Source: Pomphorhynchus laevis (lineage: Eukaryota; Acanthocephala; Palaeacanthocephala; Echinorhynchida; Pomphorhynchidae). Taken from it: 64,000 nt of DNA. A program made the position numbers and the translations under genes. Under the pieces are notes generated by a model. It worked only from the letters and a program-made list of their open reading frames with translations, was not told the origin of the DNA and did no database searches. The number at the start of each line of letters is the position of its first letter. Position 1 is the first letter of the stretch. Where the stretch lies: the NCBI GenBank assembly GCA_012934845.2, contig WNNJ02003718.1, positions 248,001 to 312,000 of the forward strand, written 5' to 3'. Positions 51,300 to 63,228 of this stretch are shown here, piece after piece.

Positions 51300-53170
51300 C
51301 ATGGTCGCGCACAGTCGTTGCTTAAATTAATGTAGAGTATGCAAATTGATTGTCGTGCCATCTAGGCTATTCCATTGAGAGGTAATTCACTGGGAATATT
51401 GTATAGTGCTTAAGCGAGTGAGACTGTGATAACTAAGAGTAAACTAGTGCCCACGCAGATCAGAAGAATTCCGGAGATCAAATATGCCACAAAGAGCATG
51501 TGCAGGATTGCTGAGGATATACCACGCCAATCTCATGTCAGCCATATCTCACAGTGTTCATAATGAAAGCAGTCATAGAGTCTTTAATCTATTCGCATAG
51601 CTCGACGGTCTTAATGGCCTGAACAGCTTTGTTGCCCGAAGAAGTACCCTTTCGAGTTCATTTATTTCAGCTACAGTTCGGGAATATATGCACTGTGATG
51701 CATATAGCAGTGACTCAGAACAAATGCATGTATTAATAGCCTAAGCGATATCAAATCTAGATGTTCAAAAGTAAAGTTAAGAAGCCCTACAATGCGTAAA
51801 GCTTTAGCATACACGTAATCAGTATTAAGCTTAATGGAGACGTCGTTTGATAACATTATTCCCAAGTCCTTGATCGACATTGTCTATAAGTTTGCCATCA
51901 AGAAAATCCAATGTACATGAATCTGATGTTTTTCTACCTTTTATGCGTATTCTAAATGTTTTAGATATATTCATCATCAAGTTATTGTCTTAAGTCCACT
52001 TTTTTAAGATGTCAATATCTGATTGGAGGACGCATGAATCTGACGAGAAACGAATTGTTCTCCATACTTTAAGGTCGTACGTAAAAGCGAAGCTGAATTT
52101 AAAAGATTTTGCAGATCATTGACATATATACAGAACAAAATAGGACCAAGTACATACCCTTGTGGAACTCCTACATTATATCCAGTCCAGTTAGAGAATA
52201 CTCCATTTACAAAAACTTGCAGAGAGCGGTTTGATATGAGGTTACGAACTTAATAGATTAGCAGTGGGTCAATCTTGAGTAAATGCATTTTCGAAATTAA
52301 GATGTTGAGGTGTACACAAAGAAAATAATGAATTCTGTTCCAAGTGATCACTGATACGACTGTACACAATCCTTTCAAGCAAACGGCAACATACGCAGGT
52401 CAGACTGATCGGTCTGTAATTTGACGGGGAAGACCTATCACCATTCTTGTACAGTGAAGTAAGAATTGACAATCTCCAGGAATTGGGTACCCTGCAGTAC
52501 ATAATAGAGGCAAAAAATATTCCAAATAGAGAGGTGTGGCAATATATCACGCAAGCTTTTTTAAAACTACAGCAGGTAATAGATCAGGACATAATGAACC
52601 ATATGATTTGATGCTTTTCAGCTCACGATAGACATCGTCAACTCAGCATAGACGCAACACGTCACCGACCGTAATTAGGCGATAATGAATCAGATTAATA
52701 TGTTCGTAATCAGTAGATGATGCGTATAAACCAGCAAGTGTATTGGTAATTTCGACTTCATTTGTTACGATTTCGGCATCGTTATTTATGAGTGAAGAAA
52801 CATTGTTTTTTTACTTTAATAAATTCTTACATTTTTCATAGCTTTTAGGATTATCGTATTCGAACAAACACTTGGGAAGTTCACCGACTTATCTACAAGT
52901 TTTCTTTTTCAAATTTGCAGCGTTTTGATCTTTTAAGAATATTGAAACAATGTCTTATTCTTTTGAATATCTCAAAGTTGATCAACTGTTTCTTGAAATC
53001 CGTATACGACTTCCATTTATCGTTCAGAGCCTTGCGTAGTTCACCATCAAACCACGGTTGACAGTTTTTATCAATAGATGACTGTACTCTAAGCGAAAAT
53101 CGCATCAGCGAATTATACAGTACGGAATCAAACTGGTTCCACGCTGTCTCAACCCTAACTAATAAGGGAT
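51300..53170 (-). mobile_element. Decayed CR1-like LINE
   Basis: Minus strand. Linker with WFDGELRKALNDKWKSYTDF (53105-52893), RT piece PNSWRLSILTSLYKNGDRSS then YRPISLTCVCCRLLERIV (52550-52269), GVPQGYVLGPILFCIYVNDL-like sequence near 52170-52110, and SIKDLGIMLSNDVSIKLN (51880-51671). Between the second and third pieces the template region (GFRPG to FDxSKAFD) has been deleted. Stops and frameshifts throughout. Confidence 0.8.
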
Positions 53171-53329
53171 TAAAAATTAAATTTTATTACTTTCATTGTG
53201 TTATTAATAAAAGAGATTAATTGTTAGGATAATAACGTGTGATTTATAACGTGTGGTTCACTTAGCAGGAGTGATTCATTTTCTAAAAAAGCAATATTTT
53301 TCGTAAAAGAAATTTTCCGAAAACAAACC

Positions 53330-55195
53330 ATGGTTAACGAGTTACTATTTTTTAAATGGGTTTTTCCTACTCCAACAAAGCTCAAGGTCCTGGCTAAAAT
53401 GTTACACTTTCCCAATCTCTCTGTTTCCGCCAGATAGATCCTCTCGAATGAATATTGGAGCTCTAGATATAGGCTCCTGCTGAGCAGGGATAGGGCAAGC
53501 ATTGCTCACCTAAACCCTTCTCAGGCTTCCTTCTGGAAGATATTCAAGAAGGAAAAGTTTGTCTGCTGGAAGGATAGAGCCTTGGTTTGGATTGGCAGCA
53601 TATACCTTGACAAAGTTTTAGAGGAGTCACTTTCCTTACATAATTATGGAGCCACTCAATCTCCATAACCAATCTCGCCTTGGTGTGACTTCAGGAGTAG
53701 GGACTTATCTGTTACAGATATCCTTAACTCTTGGGGACCACTCCCGGGCACCTCCAAACCCCACGCGCCACTCTCCACTCGTGTCTGCAGCTTTTGACAT
53801 ACAGTCAGAGAAAGGACGGTCGCCATCACAATGCTATTAGCCTCCCCGTCCGACATAGCGGACATCAACATCAGCCGTCGAGTTTTTTACCTAAAAAGAG
53901 ATTAATCACTTGTCCTAAAGATCTGCGGCCCATCTCGGTTTAAAACGCCCTCATATCCATCTACGAGAAAGCGCTTGCGCGTAGAATCCGCATTTATTTA
54001 TGTAGGCGTAATTTGATCCCACCGAGTTTTCATGGGTTTGTTAAAGGGCGCTCGGTTCATTCAGCAATTGGTGAAGTACATCAGTTTTGCCAGGATAATA
54101 GTCATCAGCTTGCTGTGGCTGTTTTTCTTGATTTTTCAGCTGCATTTGACCGGATCTCAATTCCCTTCGTTATCTCCTCTCTCAGGTCCCTCGTGTTACC
54201 AGCGAGAATTTTTAACAGGGTGGAGATATTGTTGTACACCAAGCGGTTCTACTATGAAGACGACCCTGATGCGCGTCAGTTCTACCCTATTACGTGTGTA
54301 CCTCAAGGATCCCCACTTTATCCTACCTTATATCTTGCTGCATCCATTGTACTATTCAAGAATTTTAAACGTGATCAACATCAAGTGCTATATGCTGATG
54401 ATACCGCATCCTTGTTCTTTGGACGCAGGTACAAAGATGTAATCTCTGACATCAGCCACTTATTTTTAAGATTAAAACATCAGTTGCCTCCCATCTAGTC
54501 TTATTTTAAAATCCTCTAAATAGCAGGTGGTAGTCTTTCATGGCGTCCCTGCCACCAAAAAGAAACTTAAGGGACTAGCACTCTCTGCACTCTCCTCCAT
54601 TTTGCAGCATCAACCACTCCCCATCTTCACGTGTCGAGTAAAATATCTGGGGTTCACCGTTACGGTGAATTGGTCGGCGAAAGCTGACCTGGATATACTT
54701 AAACGTATCCTGAAGAAAGCTAGGTGGGCTCTGAAACGGTCCCAGCATCTGTCATTGAATGGGATAACCCAAGTGCGCCTCTAGGGTACTTGGGCTATCT
54801 CGGGATTGGTCTTCTTCTCACGAGGACGTCCCCCAGAACAAAGACTAAGGTTTCTTAAGCTCCTCATCTCGAGATTACCAACCATAGTCCGCCTTGACTT
54901 GACTCTTAGGTGTATGAGAGACCCCGAATGGTTTAGTCAGAGGGCGGCGCGCTGGTGCGGCCAAGGGGCTCAGATCCCTCTAGATCTGAGGCCGTAAAAA
55001 TAAGTTGAAGATTTTAAAATACACGTAGTGAACGGCTTCTATTTAAAGTTGTCTTTTGCATGTTTTTGTTTCTTAAAGTTTTTATCGGTTATATAGTTAT
55101 TAATAAGAGCCTTATTTATGTAAATCTGTTTCGCTTTTGTGGGCATGTAAGCACACAGTCTGTGTGCATTTGCCACATTAAAATAAACTTTCCAA
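53330..55195 (+). mobile_element. LINE-C: I/R1-like RT with LINE-A type 3' tail
   Basis: Plus-strand frames hold FVKGRSVHSAIGEVHQF, VAVFLDFSAAFDRISIPFVI, CVPQGSPLYPTLYL and YADDTASLFFGRR (54013-54498), then VVVFHGVPATKKKLKG, RVKYLGFTV (54527-54784) and a basic C-terminal piece ending at 54997. Stops at about 54499 and 54783 and frame changes upstream break it. The style (KYLGF, short thumb) is closer to I/R1 than to CR1. Yet the 3' end (GCACAC/GTGTGC hairpin at 55151-55167, then ATTTGCCACATTAAAATAAA) matches the LINE-A tail. Confidence 0.75.
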
Positions 55196-55359
55196 CGTCC
55201 TTACATTTCACAGATTAAATGGCCTGCTCTGGAAATCTATATAGATATATTAAGTTGCAGAATAAATTATATAATATATTAATATTATAATTAAAATATA
55301 TTATAAAATATAAATTATATTATATCATAATAATATAATAATGTAGAGGAAATTTATTA

Positions 55360-57990
55360 CGGCACTGCGTCTTTCGACTTGGTCAAATGAAAGAAATTAA
55401 ATAAAACATTGTGCAACGACTTCATTTGAAATAATATCAATATTTAATAGCCCACCGCTAGTTCCCAACAGGCAAAAAGAAATTTAGCAAGTTTATCAAG
55501 TTAGGCGTAAACTTAACCCATCGATCTCCTTCAAAGATTTTTGCGCTAACACCGGGCACTCAAATACGTGGGATAAAGACTCACATCTATCACCACAGAA
55601 AAACACACGAAACTCCACGTTTATGGACGGGTATACGAGTGCGACAAAACTTGTCGTGATATCCGTGTAAAGAAACCCTCCAAACGAGGGGGCGTTTAGA
55701 AGCACACGGAGACTGCCAACTCGTTTGCGTATTAACTGGTGAAGCGTACAGTTGATGATCTAGCTTGCTAACCTTATCTGTAAAGTCTTTTTTATTTTGA
55801 ATATAATGTACCGTATCTTGTGCTCCGATCATATTTCGTAAATACTCCGTACATAACTCAACTTTAGATAAAACATAAACCGCAGTGGTCGAGCACCTTG
55901 GAGAGACGCCTACAACACGCTTAATGAATCTGCCTTTACATTTGTCGATCTGCGCAAAATTAGCGGTCGTAAGGTCTGCCCAGATTGCTGAAAGCGCGTA
56001 CGACAAAATCGGTAGAAGCATGAAATGAAAATACTGAAGAGCACCACCAAAGGAAAGCTTACCTAAACATTTAAATCGCGAAACGGCTATGACGATTTTC
56101 GCACATTTCTTTTAGATATGAAGTTTAAAAGACCACCTAATCGTCAATAGCATCCTCAAGTACGTGTATTGATTATTGAACTCTACCTTCCTGCTGTCTA
56201 AACTAATCTTGTCATGTGAGCACAATTTGCCACCTTTACGAAACTTTACTACCTTTGTTTTATCGATATTCACTTCAATTAGATTATTTGAACAGTAGTT
56301 AGCTAGAGCAGTGGCTACGTTTTGAGCCGATTCCAGATATTTCGTTAGAATAACTAAGTTATCAGCGTAAAGAACAGAACTTGAAGTTTGACATTCGTTT
56401 CTCAGATGAAACAGCAAATCATGAATATAAACAGAGAAAAGGATAGGGCTGAGCGGATCTCCCTGCATCACACCGCGGCTAGCAATTATTGTGTCTGATG
56501 AAGTAAGTCCGGTCGAAGACATTTAATGAATTGGCATAGAGGATATTGCACAATAGTTTTAGCATACGACCAGATATCCGGAAATCCATCGACAATTTAC
56601 GGGTGAGTATTTCTCGATTAACCGAATCAAAGGCTTTTTTAAAGTCAACAAAGATAGCATATAAATAACTGTTGCGTTCGAATTGTAATAACACTTGTTC
56701 ACGAACTACCTTAATTGCGTCCACCGTTGATCGGTAAGGTCGGAAACCAAATTGTTCTGGCGGCAACAGATAATCACGGTGTTTCGATAATAAATTGGTT
56801 TATAAAAGTGGACAAAAATTTATAAGTATGATTTAGAAGGGCAATTCCACTGTAAGAGTTAGTATCACTTATATCACTTTACCCTTATGCAGGATGTTTA
56901 TTACAGCTTGCTTCCATGACACCGGCATTTGATAACCGTATAGGACACAATTGAATAAATGTAGCCAATAACTCGATAATAAATAAAAGGAATCTTTAAT
57001 TTGTTCAACACACAGTTGGTCAGGGCTAGCCGCCTTATTATTAGGCATAGAAAAGAGATCAAGTTCCAATTCGGGCAATGAAAATGGAGCATTTAGTTGG
57101 TCATTGTCACTGCCCAGGCATGACAATGTTATCAGCGCATTATTATTACGACACATTGGGAGGTCTTTGAATTAACGAGAATATCGTTAAAGTGCTTAAA
57201 CTAACGGTTCATCAGTATGCCGGAGCTACTAACATTGTGTTTTCTTTGCAGTTTCCAGGGGCATCGTTCTGCTTGTCGCAAGCGTTTGTATTCTTCCTTT
57301 AATAATATTGATTCGCGAAATTTTGATAACATCGTACAATACACACGCCGTAAGAAAATAAAATTCATATTAATATCATGATCAAACCGCCGGCTTCTGC
57401 CCATAAATATGAGCTTTCTCCGTAGCTGTACAATGGGTATTGGCTTACGATGTATCTTGTTTCCATAATGTTGAGAATTGCGGTTAGAGAGTGGATGACA
57501 TGCGGTGAGGAGGCATTTACTGATTTTGGAGAAACTTGATTCTATTTCATATGCATTTAGAAGATCAACTGCGTCTTTAATCATATTGTGATTCAAATTC
57601 CTGAAGCAAAGTTTTCTGCTAATTTGTGAAGGCAAGGATTTCTCTATTGGCGTGTTAATATGATTTTTAAGAATGAAAGATACAGGTTTGTGTTTGCGGA
57701 GTAAAGCCCATTGGGATGCAATTTCCAGTTTAACCTTTTTGACGCTAACATTTGTAAATATGAAATCGATGCAACTTCGCCCATTGTGAGACTCATAAGT
57801 CCATCCTTCTACGGGTACGTGCAACTCAAGACCAAACTCACTGAAAAAGTATAGCAGTTGCTTAAGTCTAGATGGGACAGGGTTCATAAAACGTGCATTA
57901 AAATCTCCCGCAACGATTATGGACTTTTCAGAAGACAAATCACTTAAAAAAGGCGAAACTTCATCGATGATATCACAAGCCGGCATCAAT
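55360..57990 (-). mobile_element. LINE-E: APE-RT element with mutated catalytic motif
   Basis: Minus strand. C-terminal part of the endonuclease (VAGDFNARF, SCIDFIFTN, KHKPVSF; 57989-57201). RT: NNKAASPDQLCVEQI and VSWKQAVINILHKGKV (57156-56869), QFGFRPYRSTVDAIKVV and AIFVDFKKAFDSVNRE (56766-56479), SRGVMQGDPLSPILFSVYIH and SVLYADN (56522-56112; second catalytic Asp replaced by Asn). C-terminal region with a zinc-knuckle-like CGDRCESLSHVFEC (55610-55560). The RGVxQGDPLSP style and C-terminal knuckle resemble I/R1/Vingi-type LINEs. Several frameshifts; dead. Confidence 0.82.
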
Positions 57991-57997
57991 GGGTTAA

Positions 57998-58045
57998 AAT
58001 ATCAAAGGGACACGCCACCGAAGGGTGGCGTGTCCCTTTGATATT
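57998..58045. repeat. Perfect 22-bp-stem hairpin
   Basis: AATATCAAAGGGACACGCCA and onward to 58019 pairs without a mismatch with 58024-58045 around the loop GAAG. It lies exactly between the truncated 5' end of LINE-E and the ORF1 remnant at 58053. GC content is higher than the surroundings. Confidence 0.9.
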
Positions 58046-58052
58046 GGGCTAG

Positions 58053-58385
58053 TCATATAAATATCTCTTCAGCCCCAGATTTATTCTCATCAGTAGCCTT
58101 TTTGGAATAACTTGGCACTACGCGACAATCTCGAATGCGATAAACGATGTTAGGATTTTCAACACGCTTCTGATGAAGCTCTTCCCGTAACGATCTTTGA
58201 ATCTCACGTTCTTGAAGGGACAAATCTGCATTCATAAAAACATCATGGAAATTCGTCGAATCTTTCAATAAATGAGATCTTGAAAGCAGTTGAGTAACGG
58301 TGGACTCGTCGACAGTCATTAAGAGCCACGGTGGTGTATCAACTCGTTTTGCTGAGAATTCTCCAAATTTCGCCAATTCTCCAAA
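58053..58385 (-). mobile_element. ORF1 C-terminal fragment of a CR1-like LINE
   Basis: Residues FGEFSAKRVDTPPWLLMTV, LLSRSHLLKDS, LSLQEREIQRSLREELHQ and NIVYRIRDCRVV match the layout of LINE-B ORF1 (LLDRGYRLKG, LRDLSLEDRQKLKDIKAELH, NLCIRNFRVV). The open frame continues upstream to 58595, but that part is only the antisense of the neighbouring LINE-A-like tail. Confidence 0.7.
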
Positions 58386-58389
58386 AACC

Positions 58390-58862
58390 ATAATCCTACC
58401 ACTACAACGAATAATCAACACCGCCGTTCGAGAACTCTTTCGTCTTCGTCGCTTTGACCACACATCCACATAATTCGCCCAACTCTCCTGGCCCACCATC
58501 CACATCCGCATCAAACTCCACCCTCTTCTCATAACTTTTCGTCTTATCGCTGTCGGCTCCCCATCGTTCATCAACCTTCCTTTCTTAGACGACACTCGCC
58601 CAACCTCGCTATCGCTGCGTTCCCGTCATACCCTCTTACTCCACGTTCCAATTACTCCAACAACTGCGGTCTCCGAACCTTCCTCGTCGCAGCCTCACTC
58701 GGCTGGAATCAACTCCCTCTCGACGTCCGCCGCGCCGCCTCCTTTATCACATTCAAACACCTCCTCCGTTCACACCTTCTCGATGCATGATTTATATTTT
58801 TGTTTTGTTGTGGTCATGTAAGCGTGCGCTGGCACGCATTTGCCACGTTTAAATAAATCTTT
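58390..58862 (+). mobile_element. LINE-A subfamily 2, 3' end fragment
   Basis: Encodes the LINE-A-type ORF2 C-terminus (LQRIINTAVRELFRLRRF, SFINLPFLDDTRPT, SLSLRSRHTLLLHVP; ends SMHDLYF) but is clearly diverged and more GC-rich than copies 1-3. The 3' hairpin GCGTGC/GCACGC is at 58822-58837, then ATTTGCCACGTTTAAATAAA. It adjoins the right inverted arm at 58865, apparently having inserted there. Confidence 0.82.
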
Positions 58863-58864
58863 TC

Positions 58865-61800
58865 TTTAATGATACGAATGGAGATTCGAAGCCGAGGCGT
58901 CGAGGTAGGATCCACATAATTTTGGATTTATCAGGATTCAGAGAAAGGCGAATGGAAGAAAGATGATTGGAAATTGAGACAAGACAGTCGGAAACATAAA
59001 CACTAAGATCGTGAATACGATAAACAGGTGCATGAGCATAGATGAGAATGTCATCAGCATATTGCATAACATGGAAGTTGAATTTATGAGAAATCGAAGA
59101 CAAATCACCGAGAGGAAGAGAGAAAAGCACAGGGCCTAATACGGAGCCTTGTGGAACACCGGACGGAATGGACGAAGGATGGGAGAGAGAAGAGTTAGAA
59201 TCGACGCGAAATGTACGGTTTGATAGATATTAAGAAAATCATGATACAGTGGGTAAAGAGAAACCATAATCATGACGAATGCGATGGAGAAGAATCGAGT
59301 GATTGACGATGTCAAAAGCAGACGATAGATCAAGATAAACTATGACAATACATAATTTATGATCGCGTGATATGAGTAAGTCGTTATAAACTTTAAGACA
59401 TGCAATTTCGGTAGAATGATTAAAGTGAAAAGCGGCTTGGAAGGGAGGAAATAAGTTGGAGGAAAAGAGATATGTATTAACTTGCTTGAGAACGAGACGC
59501 TCAAGGAGTTTAGAGAGGGTTGGGAAAAGTGAGATAGGACGGTACGAATATGGTAGTGAAGAATCGAGAGATTGCTTTTTGATGAGAGGACGAACAGTGG
59601 CGCATTTCCATATGGAAGGAAATATACGGCTACGGATGGATGAGTTGAACAGTGTGGTTAGGAAGGATGAGATAGAGGATTAGATATTCTTAAGCAAGTG
59701 AGTGGGAATTAGGGGTCAGAAGGAGAGGTTTTAATAGGTAATGACAGCAGAAACCGAAGAAACTTCATTAGACGAAACGGGAAGAAGGTGAAATAGTTCT
59801 GGGAGAGAAGTATTTAAAGAGAAGAGTGGGTACAAGGGGGCTATGGGAAGTCGGGAAAGTAAATTAGATAGCTTAGTTTGTAGATAAGAAGAAAAATTAT
59901 CTGGATTTATATTACAAGGGTTAGATGATCGTGAAAGAATTGAGTTTAAGATTTTCCAATGAGATTTAGAGTTGGAAGATGACTCGAGTTAATTTCGCCA
60001 AAAGAGAGTACGTTTAGTACGTATAAGAATGAGATGTGAACGGCGTTGAGAAAAGTAGGAATCACGAAGATTTGGAGGAAGTGAGTTGGGAGAACGTTTA
60101 AGAAATCGTTTATACATACGAAAAGAGTGACAGAGTCGACGCTTGGAAAGACTCAGTCAAATCGAACCAGGGAGCATGGCGCAAGCGCTGAGAACGTCTG
60201 AGTCGACTAGGCAGAAGGTTATTGAGAATCGACGTAAGTTCAGAATAAACAGAATTCGGAGATCATCGGGAGAGAGATAGTTAAGAGGAAGTGAAAAGAG
60301 TGAAGAATTGATTAAGGCTGTGCAGAGAATAGGGATATCGAGAAGCTTCCAGAGTCGACTTGCTGTAGATAATGGTAAAGGCGGAGAAGGAAGATGGTGA
60401 CGAGTAAGAATAAGAGTGACAAGGAAATGATCGGACAAACCAGGATTAGTAATTGACAAGGAGGTATAATCATTGAAGCAGTTAGGAACAGCAATGATGT
60501 CGAGAACACCACAGAGAATATGAGTTGGGCTTGTTAAAAGTAATTTATAGTTAATATTAGAAAAAGATTGGTTAAAGTGATAGATTGAGAGTCAGACGGG
60601 CGATCAAGACGAATGTTAAAGTCACCGAGAACAAAAGAAGGAGTATAAGACAATGAACAGTGAGACATTAGATCTGCAAGGTCGTTAAAGAAGATGCGTG
60701 ATGGGGCAACTGAACCTGGACGGTATACAATCACAAGTTCCAGAGGAAAAGGCGTTGATAATCTGCATATGAGTAATTCGAACGAAGTGTAACGGATGTT
60801 AACGTTGATTTTACGCAAAGACATTGGGTGACGAGCAATGGCAACAATACCGCCATGGTTATAAGCAGTAGATGTATGAGATGCAATTTGACGAGCTGAT
60901 TCAACTAGAGAACAACCAGAGCGGCATAGACGACGAACAGCAAGATCGTCGGAGTCAGAGTGCCAGGATTCGTTAATGCAGAGAATATCGATAGGTAATT
61001 AATCGAAGATATCGAGAAGTATATTAGCTTTTTGGAGAATGTAGCGAGTTTTGAATAGACTAAGACGATAAGTATGCTTAGGAGAGAGATCGACTAGCCA
61101 AGAAGACAAGGGGGAGATATGGGACGCCATCGAATTTTTGACCTTGTGTGTACAACTTGAAAATTTCCGTTGATTTTACGTATAGATAAGGATGACTCGC
61201 CGTTTGTTACACGTCGATGTTTCTCAATGCGAGCTAAATTGAGCTGGGCAATATCAGAAGGGGAGCGGTCAGGAAAGATACGGCAAGTAGATGAAGTGGT
61301 AAGAAGTTTAAAACGTTGGGAGAGTACAGAAGAGGCATGTGAACTATGTCGGAAAACGATTTTTAAGAGTGGAGGACTGAGATGATTGAATTTAGTGGAT
61401 TTGTTTAAACGAATAAAGGATACAGGAACGATATTATTGAAGAGGGATGGGTTATTATCAGGAAAAATGGTTGCTAGGATAGACCTGAAGCAGATACATC
61501 ATCATCGAGGCGAGATTGTGGAGAAGCAGATTCGGAAAGCTTTAAGTTTGATATGATTATACAGCGATCGCGCGAAGGAAAACGATTTCGTGGAAGTGGT
61601 GGACGGACAGAGCTGGTAGGAGTAGAGGCAGATGAGCAGATAGAAGTGGGAATGACAGGAGTGCTTGATAGAGAATTAATATTGGTTGGAGCAAGTGTGA
61701 CAGGAGCGGGGTGTTGAATCCGTTGATCAGAGATGTGACTGGTGATGATTTTAAATTAAGGATGTAAATTATTTGGAAGTGTTACGTGGGAGGTAGAGTA

Positions 61801-62590
61801 AGGATAATTAAGATAGGTTGGGGCATGAGTGACAGGAATGGAGTGTTGAATCAGTTGATCGGAAATGTTGCTGAAAATGATTTTGATGGAAGGATGTAAA
61901 TTATTGAGAAGTGATACGGGCGAGGTCGAGTAAGAAGTACGTGAAGATAATAAAGAAGTTTGAGATTTATTTAGATTGGGGGAGGAATACGAAAGAGGAG
62001 GTACGAGATGAAAAGCTTTACCGTTAGCATTGTTAGAATGAGAAAGATTAATGGAAGTTTGGTACGTAGTTGAACGAGGAGTGTGTGAGAGAGTAGGTTC
62101 AATAATGGGATTATATGATGCGAAGTCAGGTGTTGATGCGAGGGAAACATCTAAAACAGCATTGGTCTGAGTGGTCGTGTGTGATACAGGAGTAGAGGAG
62201 CAGGATAACTGTAGTAGTCGTACTGATGTACAAAAACCGCATGTGAACTGTTTACGTTTATACACTGAGTGGTCGGATATTTTAACACGAACAAGTGTCC
62301 ATACATCAAAATCTTTGGAATCGCATCCAACTCCAAAACTGGTATAACCATCATTACATTCCGATGTGGAAGATTCTTGTTAGGAACAGGGATCTGAGAT
62401 CGCGCTTTTTTAGGCATGATCTTTTATCTATAGATTGAGCTTAATCTGCAAGCGTAGCGAGCTGAACTGACAGGGATAATCTGGAACTGACAAGAATAAT
62501 CTGGAACTGATAGGAATAATCTGGAACTGACAGGAATAATCTGGAACTGACAGGAATAATCTGGAACTGACAGGAATAATCTGGAATGTA
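58865..62590 (-). mobile_element. LINE-A copy 3 (right inverted arm) with 5' UTR repeats
   Basis: Minus strand. The 5' UTR minisatellite (62463-62587) precedes an ORF1 ATG at 62417 (MPKKARSQIPVPNKN). A PHD-like FTCGFC cluster follows (about 62240), the 44-codon repeats, the RNA-binding-like region, a short spacer with a new ATG (MASHISPLSSW) and ORF2 endonuclease and RT as far as QYADDILIYAHA. The 3' end of ORF2 is missing at 58865. It shares with copy 2 the same frameshift in the endonuclease and the same two nonsense codons after SLPTVS, but retains about 105 bp and 18 bp that copy 2 has lost. Confidence 0.92.
62463..62587 (-). repeat. 20-bp minisatellite in LINE-A 5' UTR
   Basis: Unit AACTGACAGGAATAATCTGG repeated about six times with few substitutions. 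It lies about 45 bp upstream of the ORF1 ATG of LINE-A copy 3, at the end of homology, so it forms the 5' end of this copy. Confidence 0.88.
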
Positions 62591-62649
62591 ATTAGCTAGA
62601 ACACTTATGTTAGTTTTCTAGATTTGACAGTTGCATTCATTTATATTAT

Positions 62650-62940
62650 GCAAAATTGAAAAAATTGAAGACTAAGTTGCTTATTATATTCCCTCTTACT
62701 CTACTTCCTAATTACTCTAACAACTACGGCCTTCGATTCTTCTTCATCGCAACCCCACTCGCCTGGAATAAGCTACCACTAGACGTCCTTTGCGCTCCTT
62801 CTTTTACTGCATTCAAATGCCGCCTCCGTACCCACCTGACGAAACATTATTTTGATTTTTTAGATTTTTTTGTTGTTGTGGACATGTAGGCGTGCACCGG
62901 CACGCATTTGCCACGTAAAAATAAATCGTCTTTTTTATTA
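62650..62940 (+). mobile_element. LINE-A subfamily 2, 3' end fragment
   Basis: Encodes LLPNYSNNYGLRFFFIATPLAW-like ORF2 end, NKLPLDVLCAPSFTAFKCRLR, stop, then the hairpin GCGTGC/GCACGC (62890-62905) and ATTTGCCACGTAAAAATAAA. Severely 5'-truncated copy close to the fragment at 58390. 62940-63220 is AT-rich with nothing recognised. Confidence 0.8.
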
Positions 62941-63228
62941 GTACATTCATGCTTTAATTTTTACTTCAAATACCTTACTGGTTAAGCGTATAGAGTATTA
63001 GTGATTAATGATTATTAATGATTAATTACTAATGGTTAATAATCAATAATTGATTACTGAACTTGAACTGTTATTCAACAGTTTTATTCAACTTGAACTG
63101 TTATATATACATATTAAATACAAATTTAAGGAGTATCTTAAATGTAATCTGTATTGTTTAATGTTACTGTTGACTAATAGATTTGTATTAAATCTTCCCT
63201 AGTTAGTTTATTCACATCGCATATCTAG

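Noticed and set aside
53224-53502. 92-codon minus-strand frame
   Set aside because: Overlaps plus-strand LINE-C-type sequence and lacks any LINE or host motif; treated as a shadow.
58390-58595. N-terminal half of the 180-codon minus-strand frame at 58053-58595
   Set aside because: It is antisense to the LINE-A subfamily tail; only the C-terminal half (58053-58385) is a genuine ORF1 remnant.
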